Origin: Amphiduros pacificus
Lineage: Eukaryota > Annelida > Polychaeta > Phyllodocida > Hesionidae
Length of the DNA: 64,000 nt
Assembly: GCA_949316495.1 (NCBI GenBank)
Contig: OX439005.1
Span: forward strand, 5,241,001 to 5,305,000
Direction: 5' to 3'
Part shown: piece by piece, positions 23,919 to 35,020 of the stretch
Numbering within the stretch: position 1 is the stretch's first letter
Layout of the letters: each line of letters starts with the position of its first letter
The notes under the pieces: model-generated
What the model saw: only the letters and a program-made list of their open reading frames with translations
What the model was told of the DNA's origin: nothing
Database searches by the model: none
Program-made: the position numbers and the translations under genes

Positions 23919-24522
23919 TGAATGATTTTGACTGGTTCCCTATCTCACAATGTAAGTGTCTGTTAGGGTGACATCAATCAGTTGAGAATTCAGGTCATGT
24001 TTCCAATTATAGTGTGCCAGTCAGGACAGCGTCATCACTCTGTCACCCCACTGAGAGAGGGGTATTACCCCAACTTGCAGCCACCCTGAGACACACTCAC
24101 ACTGTCCCAGCCAATGGCTGAGTGTCCTGCCTGGGTAGTAACCCTAGGCAACCAGGGATGCTGCCCTTGTAAGACACACTAACGCATGCGCACTGAAAAC
24201 AACTTGTTGCTGGGATTAAGGGATCTTATCCATTCTGACCCAATTATCCCTTGTTTTACACACATGTTGGCCTAGATTATGATCTTGACACAATCTGGGC
24301 ATTCACCACAAGTATATCTATAAATAACAAATTCAAAGTCTTGGTTAAATGGCCATGACAAGCACTTCCTTGTGCAGGGAGGGCAAGGATTGACCCCTAA
24401 AATGATGGAGGGATCAAGATTCTAAATTATGGGGGGTAAAATGTATCAGATAGCTTAGACCTTTGAAATATTACTTTCAATAACACATTTGAAGCTAGTG
24501 GTAACCATCTTTTTTTCCAATG

Positions 24523-24920
24523 TTTTTGAAGAGAGCGGGAAGAGAGGGGTTTGTGAGACCAAGTTAGGGGAGATTCGAGTCAATCTCTGACCAACGTTGT
24601 CACAAGTTGTGCAATATAACTTCTTTTTTTTCAATCCCCCACTCATAAAATTTGGCATCCCTACAGAAAAGGCTACAGAGGGTGTATTTAGTACAACATA
24701 TGCAAATTTCTTAGCATTCTTCCCCTCACAAAGGGCTTATAACTTAAAGTGTGAATTTTGGTGAAATTCTTCGCAAAACCTTTAGAGAGAATTCCCTTCT
24801 TAAAGCCCATTTAGAATGGGTTGTATGTCTAATAATTAATACATCAGGTCAATAACATGTCAAGATACTCTCAAAAACAAAGTTTGTGAAGATATCTTTT
24901 TGAAGAGAGCGGGAAGAGAG
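24523..24920 (+). repeat. dispersed pair of a 20+ bp word
   Basis: TTTTTGAAGAGAGCGGGAAG followed by AGAG occurs near 24523 and again near 24897, about 373 bp apart, within otherwise unlike sequence. The pair may mark the edges of an old duplication or element. Confidence 0.5.
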
Positions 24921-25790
24921 ACTTGTGTAAATATTTTTGGATTTTTTGTATAAAATTTGCTTCTTCACATTAAGACTACAAGGTACTTTTCTAATTAAAA
25001 GTGCACACAAAATATATTAATTTTGTATATTATGAATTGTACATTTAGTTGTGATTGTAAAGAACTTGACATATTGTGGTTTACTTAAATAGTATTTTCT
25101 TGAGTGAAGTTTTTGTGAGAGCAGGTTTTGAACAAAAGTGGTGTCCCTCTGAGGTGGGTGAGGCCAGGGTCCAGATAAGCTGTGTAATAGAATATAGAGG
25201 AGCAGGGAATGAATGGGCAGCTGATGCTATAATTGGAACATGACGTATTCCCGGGTTGTATGCCCAACTGAATAGGGTACCAGTTCCACAGAAATGCATT
25301 TGTTCACAGTGATAAATTACCAATCACAACTTTGTTGTGTATTTATCATTTAACTTTCAAGTTGTCCATCTGTTTATTTTGTTGCATTTTTCGCTTTAAA
25401 TTTCAAACTAAAGGACAAAATTTTAGGATGATATGTTTATATATTTCATGAAGATATGTAAGCCTTTGTTTAGAGTTCCATTGAATCAGTGCCCAGCAAA
25501 CAAAATTAATGGCTTTTTGAGAATTTATGTTTCCTGCTTGAGCTGGGTCATAAATCAGCACATATTTCTTCAGGTTTAGTATGGAAATCCCGATTTTCAT
25601 TGAGTAGATTGTTGTCATGTGGAGGTAAAAGGTGTTAGATTTGGAACCCGCCCAATTGACCCAGTCACATATATATTATCATCAACGATCTACTGCATAT
25701 CTTGTGGCTGTAAATAACATCTAAATACTCAAGTTTTCATTGATTCAAAGTCCTAATGGCCAATATTTTATTTCAGAATGATGCACTTTA

Positions 25791-26131
25791 ACCATCAAGC
25801 CAGGCAATAAATTTGAATAAATCTAAGAATGTAAGCTAGAGTTGTACTATTTTGAATAAATATGGATAAAAATTTATTAATACACATATAATTCTTTTGA
25901 AAACAAAGTAAAATCAAGTTCTTGACATTATCTGAGGGGTCAAAATTCTTGATTGTTTGCAGTGATATATACCGGTCGTCAAGCCAGGCGATAAATTTAT
26001 AAACTAGCATTATGCAATTTTGACTAAATATGGCTAAATTTTGATAAATACATATATAATTCTTTTAAAAACAAGGTCAGATCAAGTGCTTGACTTTATC
26101 TGAGGGGTCAAATTTCTTGATTGTTTGCAGT
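25791..26131 (+). repeat. 184-bp tandem dimer, diverged
   Basis: ATCAAGCCAGGCAATAAATT at 25794 and GTCAAGCCAGGCGATAAATT at 25978 start two copies, which share ATATAATTCTTTT, AAACAA, TCTGAGGGGTCAAA and TTCTTGATTGTTTGCAGT in order. The second copy is about 16 bp shorter by the 3' landmark. The monomer length is typical of satellite DNA. Confidence 0.85.
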
Positions 26132-28288
26132 CGCAAAATTTGATGTTTGATCAACACAGGAACATGGCTAATAAATTTATATATTATCATATCGCGATGA
26201 GTATTTGTGGTTTTATCAAGTCGCCAAGTGGTTAGATCCTTCACTGAAAGTCCTGACTATTTGTCGTGTGAACCACTAGACATTCTTGCGGTGGTGACAT
26301 CTAACTTCGACGGCAGGGTTTAACTCGGGGTTAGATCTGCTCCAGATTCTGTCCTGAGATAGACACCGTGAAGATCACCGATAGACAGTCGAGATTTACG
26401 ACCCTCGTCCTCGGCATTGACAAGTGTCAATATATATACGATACTTGATGTATTGTCTGAAGAGATAATATGACCCACCAGGAAGCCTACGATTTCCCAT
26501 AACCATTTTTCTTTTAATATCGCCACCTACTTTTTACACACACCATGTAAATGATACTCCTTTTTGGTTTCTACCGTAAAATAACACAAATTCAAACTTT
26601 CAGGTGAATAACGCTAAATAAAATTTCACAGATATTTTTTCACTTTTGATTTGCCAGACAGCACTGGATACCAACCATTAAGATAAAGGCGTCTTGGGGA
26701 TAAATGTTATGATATCTTTATGAATATTTGCTGGAAATTGAAGATGTGACATTTGGCATGAAGTAAAGTAACTTTGGTTGTTTTCCCGTGGTAATATACC
26801 AGTGCTTGAGTGTTAGTAACAAGACAAGAGAAGTCCTCTTGTCTCGTTGTTGACAGAGTTTCAGGCCTCTCCCTCATGTCAAATCCTGTATGGCCCCTCA
26901 CAGCATAAAAAGGGATAGTAACAGTCTAGTCTCATCGGCATTAGTATAGAATAAAACTAGCTTTTCCCCCTCTTAGGTTTCTGTCAAGGTGATTAGTCCG
27001 AATCCAATATTATCATAAGGATTTTCTGTGACTGGCTCCAGAGGTTTGTTTAACATGGTGGTTCAAATTGGAACTCTCCGCAGGTGGAGATTTGAATAAG
27101 GTGTATCTAAACAGATGCAGCACTCTTCAAAGTGAGGTAGTAAAACCTGAACTTACTTCTGATTTAATCTCGCACTGTCTTAATAGGTTCTCTGTGGTGG
27201 GGGGTGGCAGGCGGAGGGGGGCTGATGACAGAACAATATCCAGCTTTGTTCATCAAAGCATGATACAAGAGAAAAGAGCAGTGTGAGATAGTATCATATC
27301 AGATAACAACAAGCTCACTGCCACTATAAGCTAAAACGAGCAGTTAGTATCAGACCAGGATTCTCACATTTTACATATTATACACTATTCCATAACAATG
27401 TGATTTAATTGAGGAAACACAAGTATACATATAAATTTAATTTAGGGACTTTCTTCATTCAGTTAACAGGCAATGCACAGAGCACAAGGAATCTTGTGAT
27501 CTCCAGAAGATAAATTATAAATCAGACAAGAAAATCTGAGGATAAAACACAGAAAACTTTTTTTTCGGATGAAATTACCATAGAAACATGTTGGTTTATT
27601 CACTCACAGTGTGGATATTGTTAACAGTTTCATAATTTTTTCTTGGATATTTAAATATAAAACAAATTGTGGCTAGATTCTGGATTTATGTGATTGTTTG
27701 AAAGATTGGCCATGTTGGAAGAGGATAAAAATGGAAATATTTACACGGAGGTTGCTGAGGAACATATCTACAAGAAAATAGGCTGCCATGATGTAAGTAA
27801 ACTAAAAAGTGCATGTTGTCAAGAATACTTCAAGCCATTATGTAGTTAAAATAAGTTATATCACCTAACAGGATGGATTAAGATAATTGGTGTTTGTTTA
27901 TGGGGAAATTCCCAGTGATAAACCTTGGGTTAATGAGTGCTGAAGTCTATTCTAAGAAATGCCATTCAAACAGAATTATCCGATACCACAGGAGTGGCTG
28001 AGGCTAAACTTATTGTGAGAGGAAACAAGTCATGCCCGAAATCTGCTTAACCCAAGCCTATTATATTTATGGAGCATTCATATATATCACAATGTACGAC
28101 CTTAGAGTAATATAGTTTATTACTCTTCAGGTGCGACCTTGATTGAATTGAAACACAAAGTTGACTGAAATTGAACAAAAGATTAATAAAAATTTGGTCG
28201 GCTGGTTACCAGATGTGTGGTCAAACCTCAGGGGCGATAATAGGTTAATAAATAACCAACAACCTTAGGATAATCTCAAGCAAGCCAG

Positions 28289-28334
28289 AGGTCAAGGCTA
28301 AGAACAGGTCACTTAAAGGTCACCTTGAAGGTCA
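28289..28334 (+). promoter_or_regulatory. cluster of four AGGTCA half-sites including a perfect DR5
   Basis: AGGTCA occurs at 28289, 28306, 28317 and 28329. The pair 28306/28317 has a 5-base spacer (CTTAA), the classic retinoic-acid-receptor arrangement, and the next pair has 6 bases. The cluster ends 31 bp before a CTCF-like motif. Binding is inferred from motif identity only. Confidence 0.35.
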
Positions 28335-28365
28335 GGCAACTCAGCAGGATCCGTGAAGCATGGCA

Positions 28366-28379
28366 GTGCCCCCTGTTGG
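28366..28379 (-). promoter_or_regulatory. CTCF-like motif, one mismatch
   Basis: The minus strand reads CCAACAGGGGGCAC, one mismatch to CCASYAGRKGGCRS. It sits beside the DR5 cluster at 28289-28334. Confidence 0.35.
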
Positions 28380-28710
28380 CCAGATTACTGCATGTTGATT
28401 GGTCGGTTCTGCAGGTGGGGGATGCACATGTGTTCCTCACATGCCAGCAAATAGCCTGAATTGTATCAAGTTCTAAATAGTATTTAGACTGAGATGTATG
28501 TTCTTTTTAATATAACCTTTGTTGTGTAACATTTTCTCTCCCGCAAAAAGATGAATCTATGGGAAAAGTTGACGGAAAGGCATTCATGAATTATTCGGTA
28601 TCATCACAGAACACTGGGCAGAGGAAATTTGTTTATTTGACATTTAACCAGAACCATAAGTCCATCAAAGTATAATAACATGCAGCAAAACTAGTTCCAT
28701 CCTTGTCATC

Positions 28711-28757
28711 GGTGAATTCAGGCTCAGTGAATTCAGGCTCGGTGAATTCAGGCTCGG
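28711..28757 (+). repeat. 15-bp tandem repeat, 3 copies
   Basis: GTGAATTCAGGCTCG/A repeated three times. Confidence 0.85.
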
Positions 28758-30304
28758 AGGGTAGGAAGGAAACAGGAGGCTGATGGATGTAGGGGGCACC
28801 ACTGGTGGCCCACAATGCATCAGTGGCAAACATAACAGTCATAACATGTGCATACACTCAGCATCAGGTGCAAACAAACACAGACAATTACCACAAGAAT
28901 ATAACATTTTCAGCCCCACCAAACTTTGTGAATTTTATAGAGCAGTAAAATACAGCAAAAATCATACGGCTGCCTTGAAACAAGTGAAAACTGGAGATGT
29001 ACTGCACAAAATAATATCTCCGTGATTGGGTTTTGTTTGTTTTGCATGATAATTGGAGGTTCACAATCATCATAACTGATGCCCAGACCTGCGCTGGGTC
29101 AACAACGACATTAGCATCCTTGATTGTTTCACATAACAACCAGAGTTCACTCGGAGGGAAGAGGCAGATAAAACTAAGACTGGTGCTTGGTGGGTGGAGA
29201 TAGCACATATAGAGGGCGCTGCACCATTGACTGGGCCCTGGCTGTGGGTCCTGACTGGTCACCTATCCTATCAGATCAGCTGAAGCATTTTCAGTAGATA
29301 AGCAAACTTCACCAAACTTACGTAACTACCGTAAAAGTATTTTTCACCAATTTACCCGGTGTCACTTTCTGTGTTTTTCTTGTGATAACTTGAGTGGCGT
29401 CTGGCAGTTGCAGAAATGTCAAACTTGTTATCATGTTTACTCCTATCTTTAATCAGTATTTCATTTATTATAAATGCCTCAAAACAGATTAAGATTATAT
29501 TGGTTGTTGGTGCAGGGATGTGGCACCAGCCAAAGACATCACTTCGATTTGTAAATCCTCACCGTAACACATCTGAGGTAAAACAAATGGACATATTTTC
29601 ATGTCATTTATTGCTGAATATCTCTATTACCCTATTACAGAAAGAATGAGACTTTTTGACTGATAAGGTAAGGGTTAATCTTATTATTTGCATTTTCCCG
29701 TCGGTGATTAAGGTCATCACATATTTACTAGCAGATTAATATGCTAACAACTATCACTTTACATATATCCTATTGTTGGATCTAAATCCGTGCAGATAAT
29801 CCACACTCCACCAGAGGGAACACTTTAACAGTGTGGAGTGCGCAGGGATCATCTTAGACTGGGAGTGGGCTGCTAACTACTGGATCCACAGGGTTAATAG
29901 ATGGGGGATTAGTGTGGCTTAGATGGATTTAGGGAAGATTTGGGTCATGGGAAGTGAGCGAGATCAGTTACTAGCGAAATTTTCATGTATATGTCAAAAA
30001 CAAATCTGCAACAACTGCAGTTTTCTGGCTATGAAAGACCGTGAAGATCTCTCAGGGACATTGTGAAAATCTTTAAGATGGGTTTATTTCCCAAGAGATT
30101 AGATAGGGATCTTGTTTCTTGTGTGAAGGAACTTAAGACTGTGAGTATGATTTGAGGTAGATTGGTGGGGATGGATTGATATGAGATAATTGATGGTGAT
30201 GGATGTTCTCTGCTGAGGGAGGGAGAGGGAGAGAGGGAGACGGGGAATGTCACGGATGCTGCTGCTACAGCTGCACTGCATGTGCACTGAAAGTATTATA
30301 TGGC

Positions 30305-30660
30305 ACCATGGCAACATAGGAACAATACAACACGGCAACAATGCAACAGAGCGACTTAGCAATGTAGCAACATTACAACATAGCAACATAGGAACAATAC
30401 AACCCGGCAACAATGCAACAGAGCGACATAGCAATGTAGCAACATGGAAAATGGCACCATAGCAACAGTGCAACACAGCAACATAGCAAAAATGCAACAT
30501 AGGAACAGAATGTTATGGAAATGTTGCGCCACAGCAACAAAACACCATAGCAACTATGTAACATAACAACATGTCAACAATGTAACACAACAACATAGCA
30601 ACAATGCAAAACAGCAACATAACAACAAATCCCCTTAGCAACTTAGAAACAATGTAACAT
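30305..30660 (+). repeat. degenerate GCAACATA/GCAACAAT repeat
   Basis: Short words such as ACATAGCAACAATGCAACA recur with many variations over about 350 bp. The basic period is about 8-9 bases. Minus-strand frames here (Cys/Leu/Val-rich) are artefacts of this composition. Confidence 0.85.
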
Positions 30661-30746
30661 GGGACAGGTACGTTGGTAGAGGGCAGCACAGGGGTAAATT
30701 GAAATCTGACTAAGACTGGCAAAACCCAGCAGGTCCCCAGCAGGCC

Positions 30747-30850
30747 TTGCGTGAAACTATTTGGTCACAAGATAGAATTGCGTGAATCTGTTTGGTCACA
30801 AGATAGCATTGCGTAATCTATTTGGTCACATTTGGTCACTAAAAGATGTT
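30747..30850 (+). repeat. 31-bp tandem repeat, about 3 copies
   Basis: TTGCGTGAATCTGTTTGGTC plus ACAAGATAGCA recurs at 30747, 30778 and 30809 (31-bp spacing). The last copy runs into GGTCACTAAAAGATGTTTGG, shared in diverged form with 15566-15590. Confidence 0.85.
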
Positions 30851-31183
30851 TGGCACTAAACAATTGTTTATATGAGTATATAACCATTCAATATAGAAAT
30901 ATAAAGAACAAAAAAGTAAGGAAAACACAATCCTTTATTTTTCTTGTTTATATGTATGTTGTGTCTGCTGAACTTTGTCAAATGAATATGCTGCAGTTTG
31001 TTAAGGTATCAGCATGTTAACTTGGCCAGGCTATACCCAACGTTTACTACTTCACCCTCATTAGTCCAGCCTGATTCCTGGCAACGCTTCACAGGGCATC
31101 ACCTGAGCTTGATTTAGGGCACACTGGTTCAGATTCTCTATCAAAACACTGCCTCTTAGACGGGTCAATGACAAAGGTCAATA

Positions 31184-31218
31184 GCTCCACCTGGTGGCCA
31201 AACAGTGCCATCTGGAGG
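31184..31218 (-). promoter_or_regulatory. two adjacent CTCF-like motifs, one mismatch each
   Basis: Minus strand CCACCAGGTGGAGC (31184-31197) and CCTCCAGATGGCAC (31205-31218) each differ from CCASYAGRKGGCRS at one base. They have the same orientation and are separated by seven bases. Confidence 0.35.
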
Positions 31219-31262
31219 TCATCATCTCACCTGGAGGTCATCATCACACGTGGAGGTCACTA
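31208..31262 (+). repeat. ~18-bp tandem repeat, 3 copies
   Basis: CTGGAGGTCATCATCTCAC, then two further imperfect copies, the last CGTGGAGGTCACTATCTC. It overlaps the second CTCF-like motif of the neighbouring pair. Confidence 0.75.
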
Positions 31263-32198
31263 TCTCGATGGTTCTCACAACTGCAGGATCCTTGACTCTG
31301 CTACACATTTTAATCCAGAAATAAAGGAAATAATTGTACTTTGAGATAAGCAATCAGTGAAAGGAAGCACTGGCCCAGTGGGCCTGAAATGGGCCAGTAT
31401 TTTTTAAATTTTATTAACCCAGATTTAAGTGAAAGTTCCTTGTATTTTCACTGTAGAATGTTATGGGCCAGTAGATTTGACCGAAAGTCTAGTGGATATT
31501 AAAACATCTTAGCCCTTCCAGGCTAGTGGCCAAAAGGTTAAATGTTTGGTTCAAACATTTTTTATTTTCACAATATGGGAAGAAAATCTCATGTAATTCA
31601 AACCACTATAAAATTGAATGTTTTGAAAAATATTAACATCAAGATGCATAAATATACAATAAGGAACTTTAAAAAAAGAGAGAAATAGTGATTTATCATA
31701 GACCATTAATCACCAAGGTCACTCCCAGCATAGTGACATATTTGTGACATTTTTAAAAATGAGCATTTTTTTCTTCTCCAAACTGACACATGGATAAAGG
31801 ACAGAGAACAATAAGAGATTTATCATTGGCTGTGCTGGGGGTAGTCAGTGTTTTCAGATGTTTTCTCATACAGATGTATCTGCATGGTTCCGTCGACGAT
31901 AATTCACGAGAACTGTCCACTTTCTGAATGGTGGCGTTGAGTTCGGCGTGCTTCTTCTCCGTCCTGAGTGTTGAATGGTGGAAACTGGTGATTGTCTCGA
32001 TAACAATGGCCAAGCTGACCGTTGTTTAGCAACCCTCGCATGGCAACCCATTGTTTTCTCTTCTCTAAATAAAGTACTAGATATCAATAATTTTCACGTG
32101 CGTCCAAGCCAAATTATTCATGAATCTGTTTTTAAGCTGTATCAGAATTCTATGAGATTTACAAATTTTATGAGGCAGAACATGTTCCTGAGGAGTGG

Positions 32199-32212
32199 CC
32201 ACTAGATGGCGC
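32199..32212 (+). promoter_or_regulatory. CTCF-like motif, exact core match
   Basis: CCACTAGATGGCGC followed by TGAG matches all 14 positions of CCASYAGRKGGCRS. It lies in unique sequence about 330 bp before the 48-bp array. Confidence 0.45.
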
Positions 32213-32540
32213 TGAGCGTCTGCTGTTCACTAGGTCAGGTGCTTCCTGGAGATTCCCGGGTAACAATTAAACGTGAAGTGACATTAAGAATGATCAGAAT
32301 TATCCGCGTCATCCAGAGTGTCCGGAAATGTTCTGTCAGCCCTGGAGGACTTGAATCAGACAATGAAAATGATCCGTGACACAAATACGAATAGATTTCC
32401 GAAATTTTCTCGATTTCATACATTTTTTCAGCATTTCATCACAGCAGGTTTTATGTGATCAGAGATCATATAACAAATATTGAATAGGTTGATAAAGTTA
32501 GAATTGAATTAAAGATGAATTCTAGGAGTTTAAAAAAAAT

Positions 32541-33712
32541 AGACATGACACTCAGAGGGTTAAGTTCTGCAGGATCTCAGGTTATATACACATGTCATTA
32601 AGAATGTTACATCCTGCAGGAATCCTTGATAGAATAGACGTGGCATTGAGAGGGTTAAGTCCTGCAGGAGTCTTAGATTAAGTAGACATGACATTGAGAG
32701 GGTTAAGTCCTGCAGGAGTCCTAGATTAAGTAGACATGGCATTGAGAGGGTTACGTCCAAGGAATCCTAGATAGAATAGACATGACATTGAAAGGGTTAA
32801 GTCCTGCAGGAGTCTTAGATATAATAGACATGGCATTGAAAGGGTTAAGTCCTGCAAGAGTCCAAGATAGAATAGACATGGCATTGAAAGGGTTAAGTCC
32901 TGCAGGAATCCAAGATTAAGTAGACATGGCATTGAGAGGGTTAAGTCCTGCAGGAATCCTAGATAGAATAGACATGGCATTGAAAGGGTTAAGTCCTGCA
33001 GGAGTCTTAGATTAAGTAGACATGGCATTGAGAGGGTTAAGTCCTGCAGGAGTCTTAGATTAAGTAGACATGGCATTGAGAGGGTTAAGTCCTGCAGGAG
33101 TCTTAGATTACGTAGACATGGCATTGAGAGGGTTAAGTCCTGCAGGAGTCTTAGATTAAGTAGACATGGCATTGAGAGGGTTAAGTCCTGCAGGAGTCTT
33201 AGATTAAGTAGACATGGCATTGAGAGGGTTAAGTCCTGCAGGAGTCTTAAATTAAGTAGACATGGCATTGAGAGGGTTAAGTCCTGCAGGAGTCTTAGAT
33301 TAAGTAGACATGGCATTGAAAGGGTTAAGTCCTGCAGGAGTCCAAGATTAAGTAGACATGGCATTGAGAGGGTTAAGTCCTGCAGGAGTCCTAGATTAAG
33401 TAGACATGGCATTGAGAGGGCTAAGTCCTGCAGGAGTTCTAGATTAAATAGACATGGCATTGAGAGGGTTAAGTCCTGCAGGAGTCTTAGATTAAGTAGA
33501 CATGGCGTTGAGAGGGTTAAGTCCTGCAGAAGTCTTAGATTAAGTAGACATGGCATTGAGAGGGTTAAGTCCTGCAGGAGTCTTAGATTAAGTAGACATG
33601 GCATTGAGAGGGTTAAGTCCTGCAGGAGTCTTAGATTAAGTAGATATGGCATTGAGAGGGTTAAGTCCTTCAGGAGTCTTAGATTAAGTAGATACGGCTT
33701 TGTGCCTGCAGG
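32541..33712 (+). repeat. 48-bp minisatellite, about 24 copies
   Basis: The unit contains GACATGGCATTGAGAGGGTT, then AAGTCCTGCAGGAGTCTTAG and ATTAAGTA. Copies are mostly 48 bp and differ by a few substitutions; edge copies are the most divergent. Each carries the 10-bp palindrome TCCTGCAGGA. Minus-strand open frames encode a 16-residue Leu-rich repeat purely because 48 is a multiple of three. Confidence 0.97.
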
Positions 33713-34443
33713 TATTGAAGCTGATCTTGTTGCCCTAATCTTGCAGATTTTAACTCAGTGTGAGTGGCACACAGGTATTATCAGAAATATGATCCACACC
33801 CCATCAAAGACTTTGTGAGATGAGGAGGCATGAATCACAGACCGCCCCAGGACAGGTAGTGCACGCTACCACCATGATCACCTTCAACATGAGAAAGATA
33901 AGAAGGCAACCGTGTTATGAGATACAACATTTGAAAGTTTCAGATTAGCTCATCTCCATGTTAATAAAGATTACTAAATTACAAAAAAAAAAAATTGGTT
34001 TGTATCACAATCAAGTAGGTGAAGTTACTTTCAGGGAATTTTTCAGCTGAGGTCATTTGGTGACCTTTCTTCTTTCTCTCCGATGATTAGATGTGACTGA
34101 TTTAATTTTCCCGGGACACATATTGAAGTCGATGTAAAGTCAGAGCTGATGCATATAGAGCATGTTACAAGATGAAACTTGTAATCATCTTAATGGGGGA
34201 AGCAGGAGCGAAATCTGCCGCTAATCAAATTGACCCACTGATCCTGACGACAACAGTATGTATCAGCTTAAGAAATGTTATTAGGTGGAGATTTCAATGC
34301 CAGTTTTGAGACGGAGATATGCAGGGAGAGTATGATTCATGCTGCCGCTGAAGAAATCATACCTTGATTAGTTAGAGCTGGATGCCGGGTTAACAGGTAA
34401 ACACAGGTAATGACAATATGACGAGCGCCAGGTAACTGTATCG

Positions 34444-34457
34444 CCACCAGATGGCGC
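34444..34457 (+). promoter_or_regulatory. CTCF-like motif, exact core match
   Basis: CCACCAGATGGCGC followed by CGCAGGG matches every position of CCASYAGRKGGCRS. It lies about 580 bp before the 8.2-kb array, same orientation as the motif at 32199. Confidence 0.5.
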
Positions 34458-35020
34458 CGCAGGGATGGACCACTTTTTATCGTCATAACCATTTTCATTT
34501 CCTTGTTCTAAGATATTAGACGTTTTAAAGTTTTTTTTATTCAAAAGTGATAATTTTTATGAATCATAAACATGTATATTTATATTCAGCCAAAGGTTTA
34601 GATGTGAAATAGAAGATAAAAACTTCTTTGTGTCTGTGAAGAATAAGATTTGGTTTTTTCCCTCCCTCTAAATCCAGTGGAGATGCAGGAAATCTGGGGA
34701 AAGGGAAAACCGCAACGTTGCAAAGGGCAGGAGGTGTTACCCAAGAAGAAGGAAGTGAAATTGACATGGATGTCACTCGGTGCCAGTAATGAGGCATCTT
34801 CACTTCACTCCTGTCTCCTCAGCTTTCCCGTCAGTGCTCATCACTATTGCCATGACTGTCATATTAAAACCTGAGCAGCACCAGACAGGTAGAGAAAGAA
34901 AAAAGCAGGTTGTTAATCTGTGTCATGGAAAAATAAAGAACATTTTTGTCAATTTCTGTTTTATGAAGTTATGAAGAAGAAAGAATATATACAATATGTG
35001 TTCAGTGATCTGGTTGGTAA

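Noticed and set aside
26320-26526. 68-codon minus frame with protein-like composition
   Set aside because: No homologue recognised and no polyadenylation or splice signal near; length is within chance for this window.
28788-29223. Further CTCF-like cores at 28788 and 29207 (+), and at 20384, 54249, 55091 and 10093
   Set aside because: They keep the AGRKGGC-type centre but have two or more mismatches in the 14-base core; such weak matches are expected by chance.
29502-29578. Possible small exon (acceptor GTTGGTGCAG, donor GAG|GTAAAA)
   Set aside because: Splice signals are plausible, but the peptide does not resemble KIF26 or anything I recognise; chance sites of this quality are common.
32726-33652. 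308-codon minus frame of LLQDLTLSMPCLLNLR-type repeats
   Set aside because: Looks like a leucine-rich repeat protein but is the 48-bp array read in one frame; no flanking gene structure.
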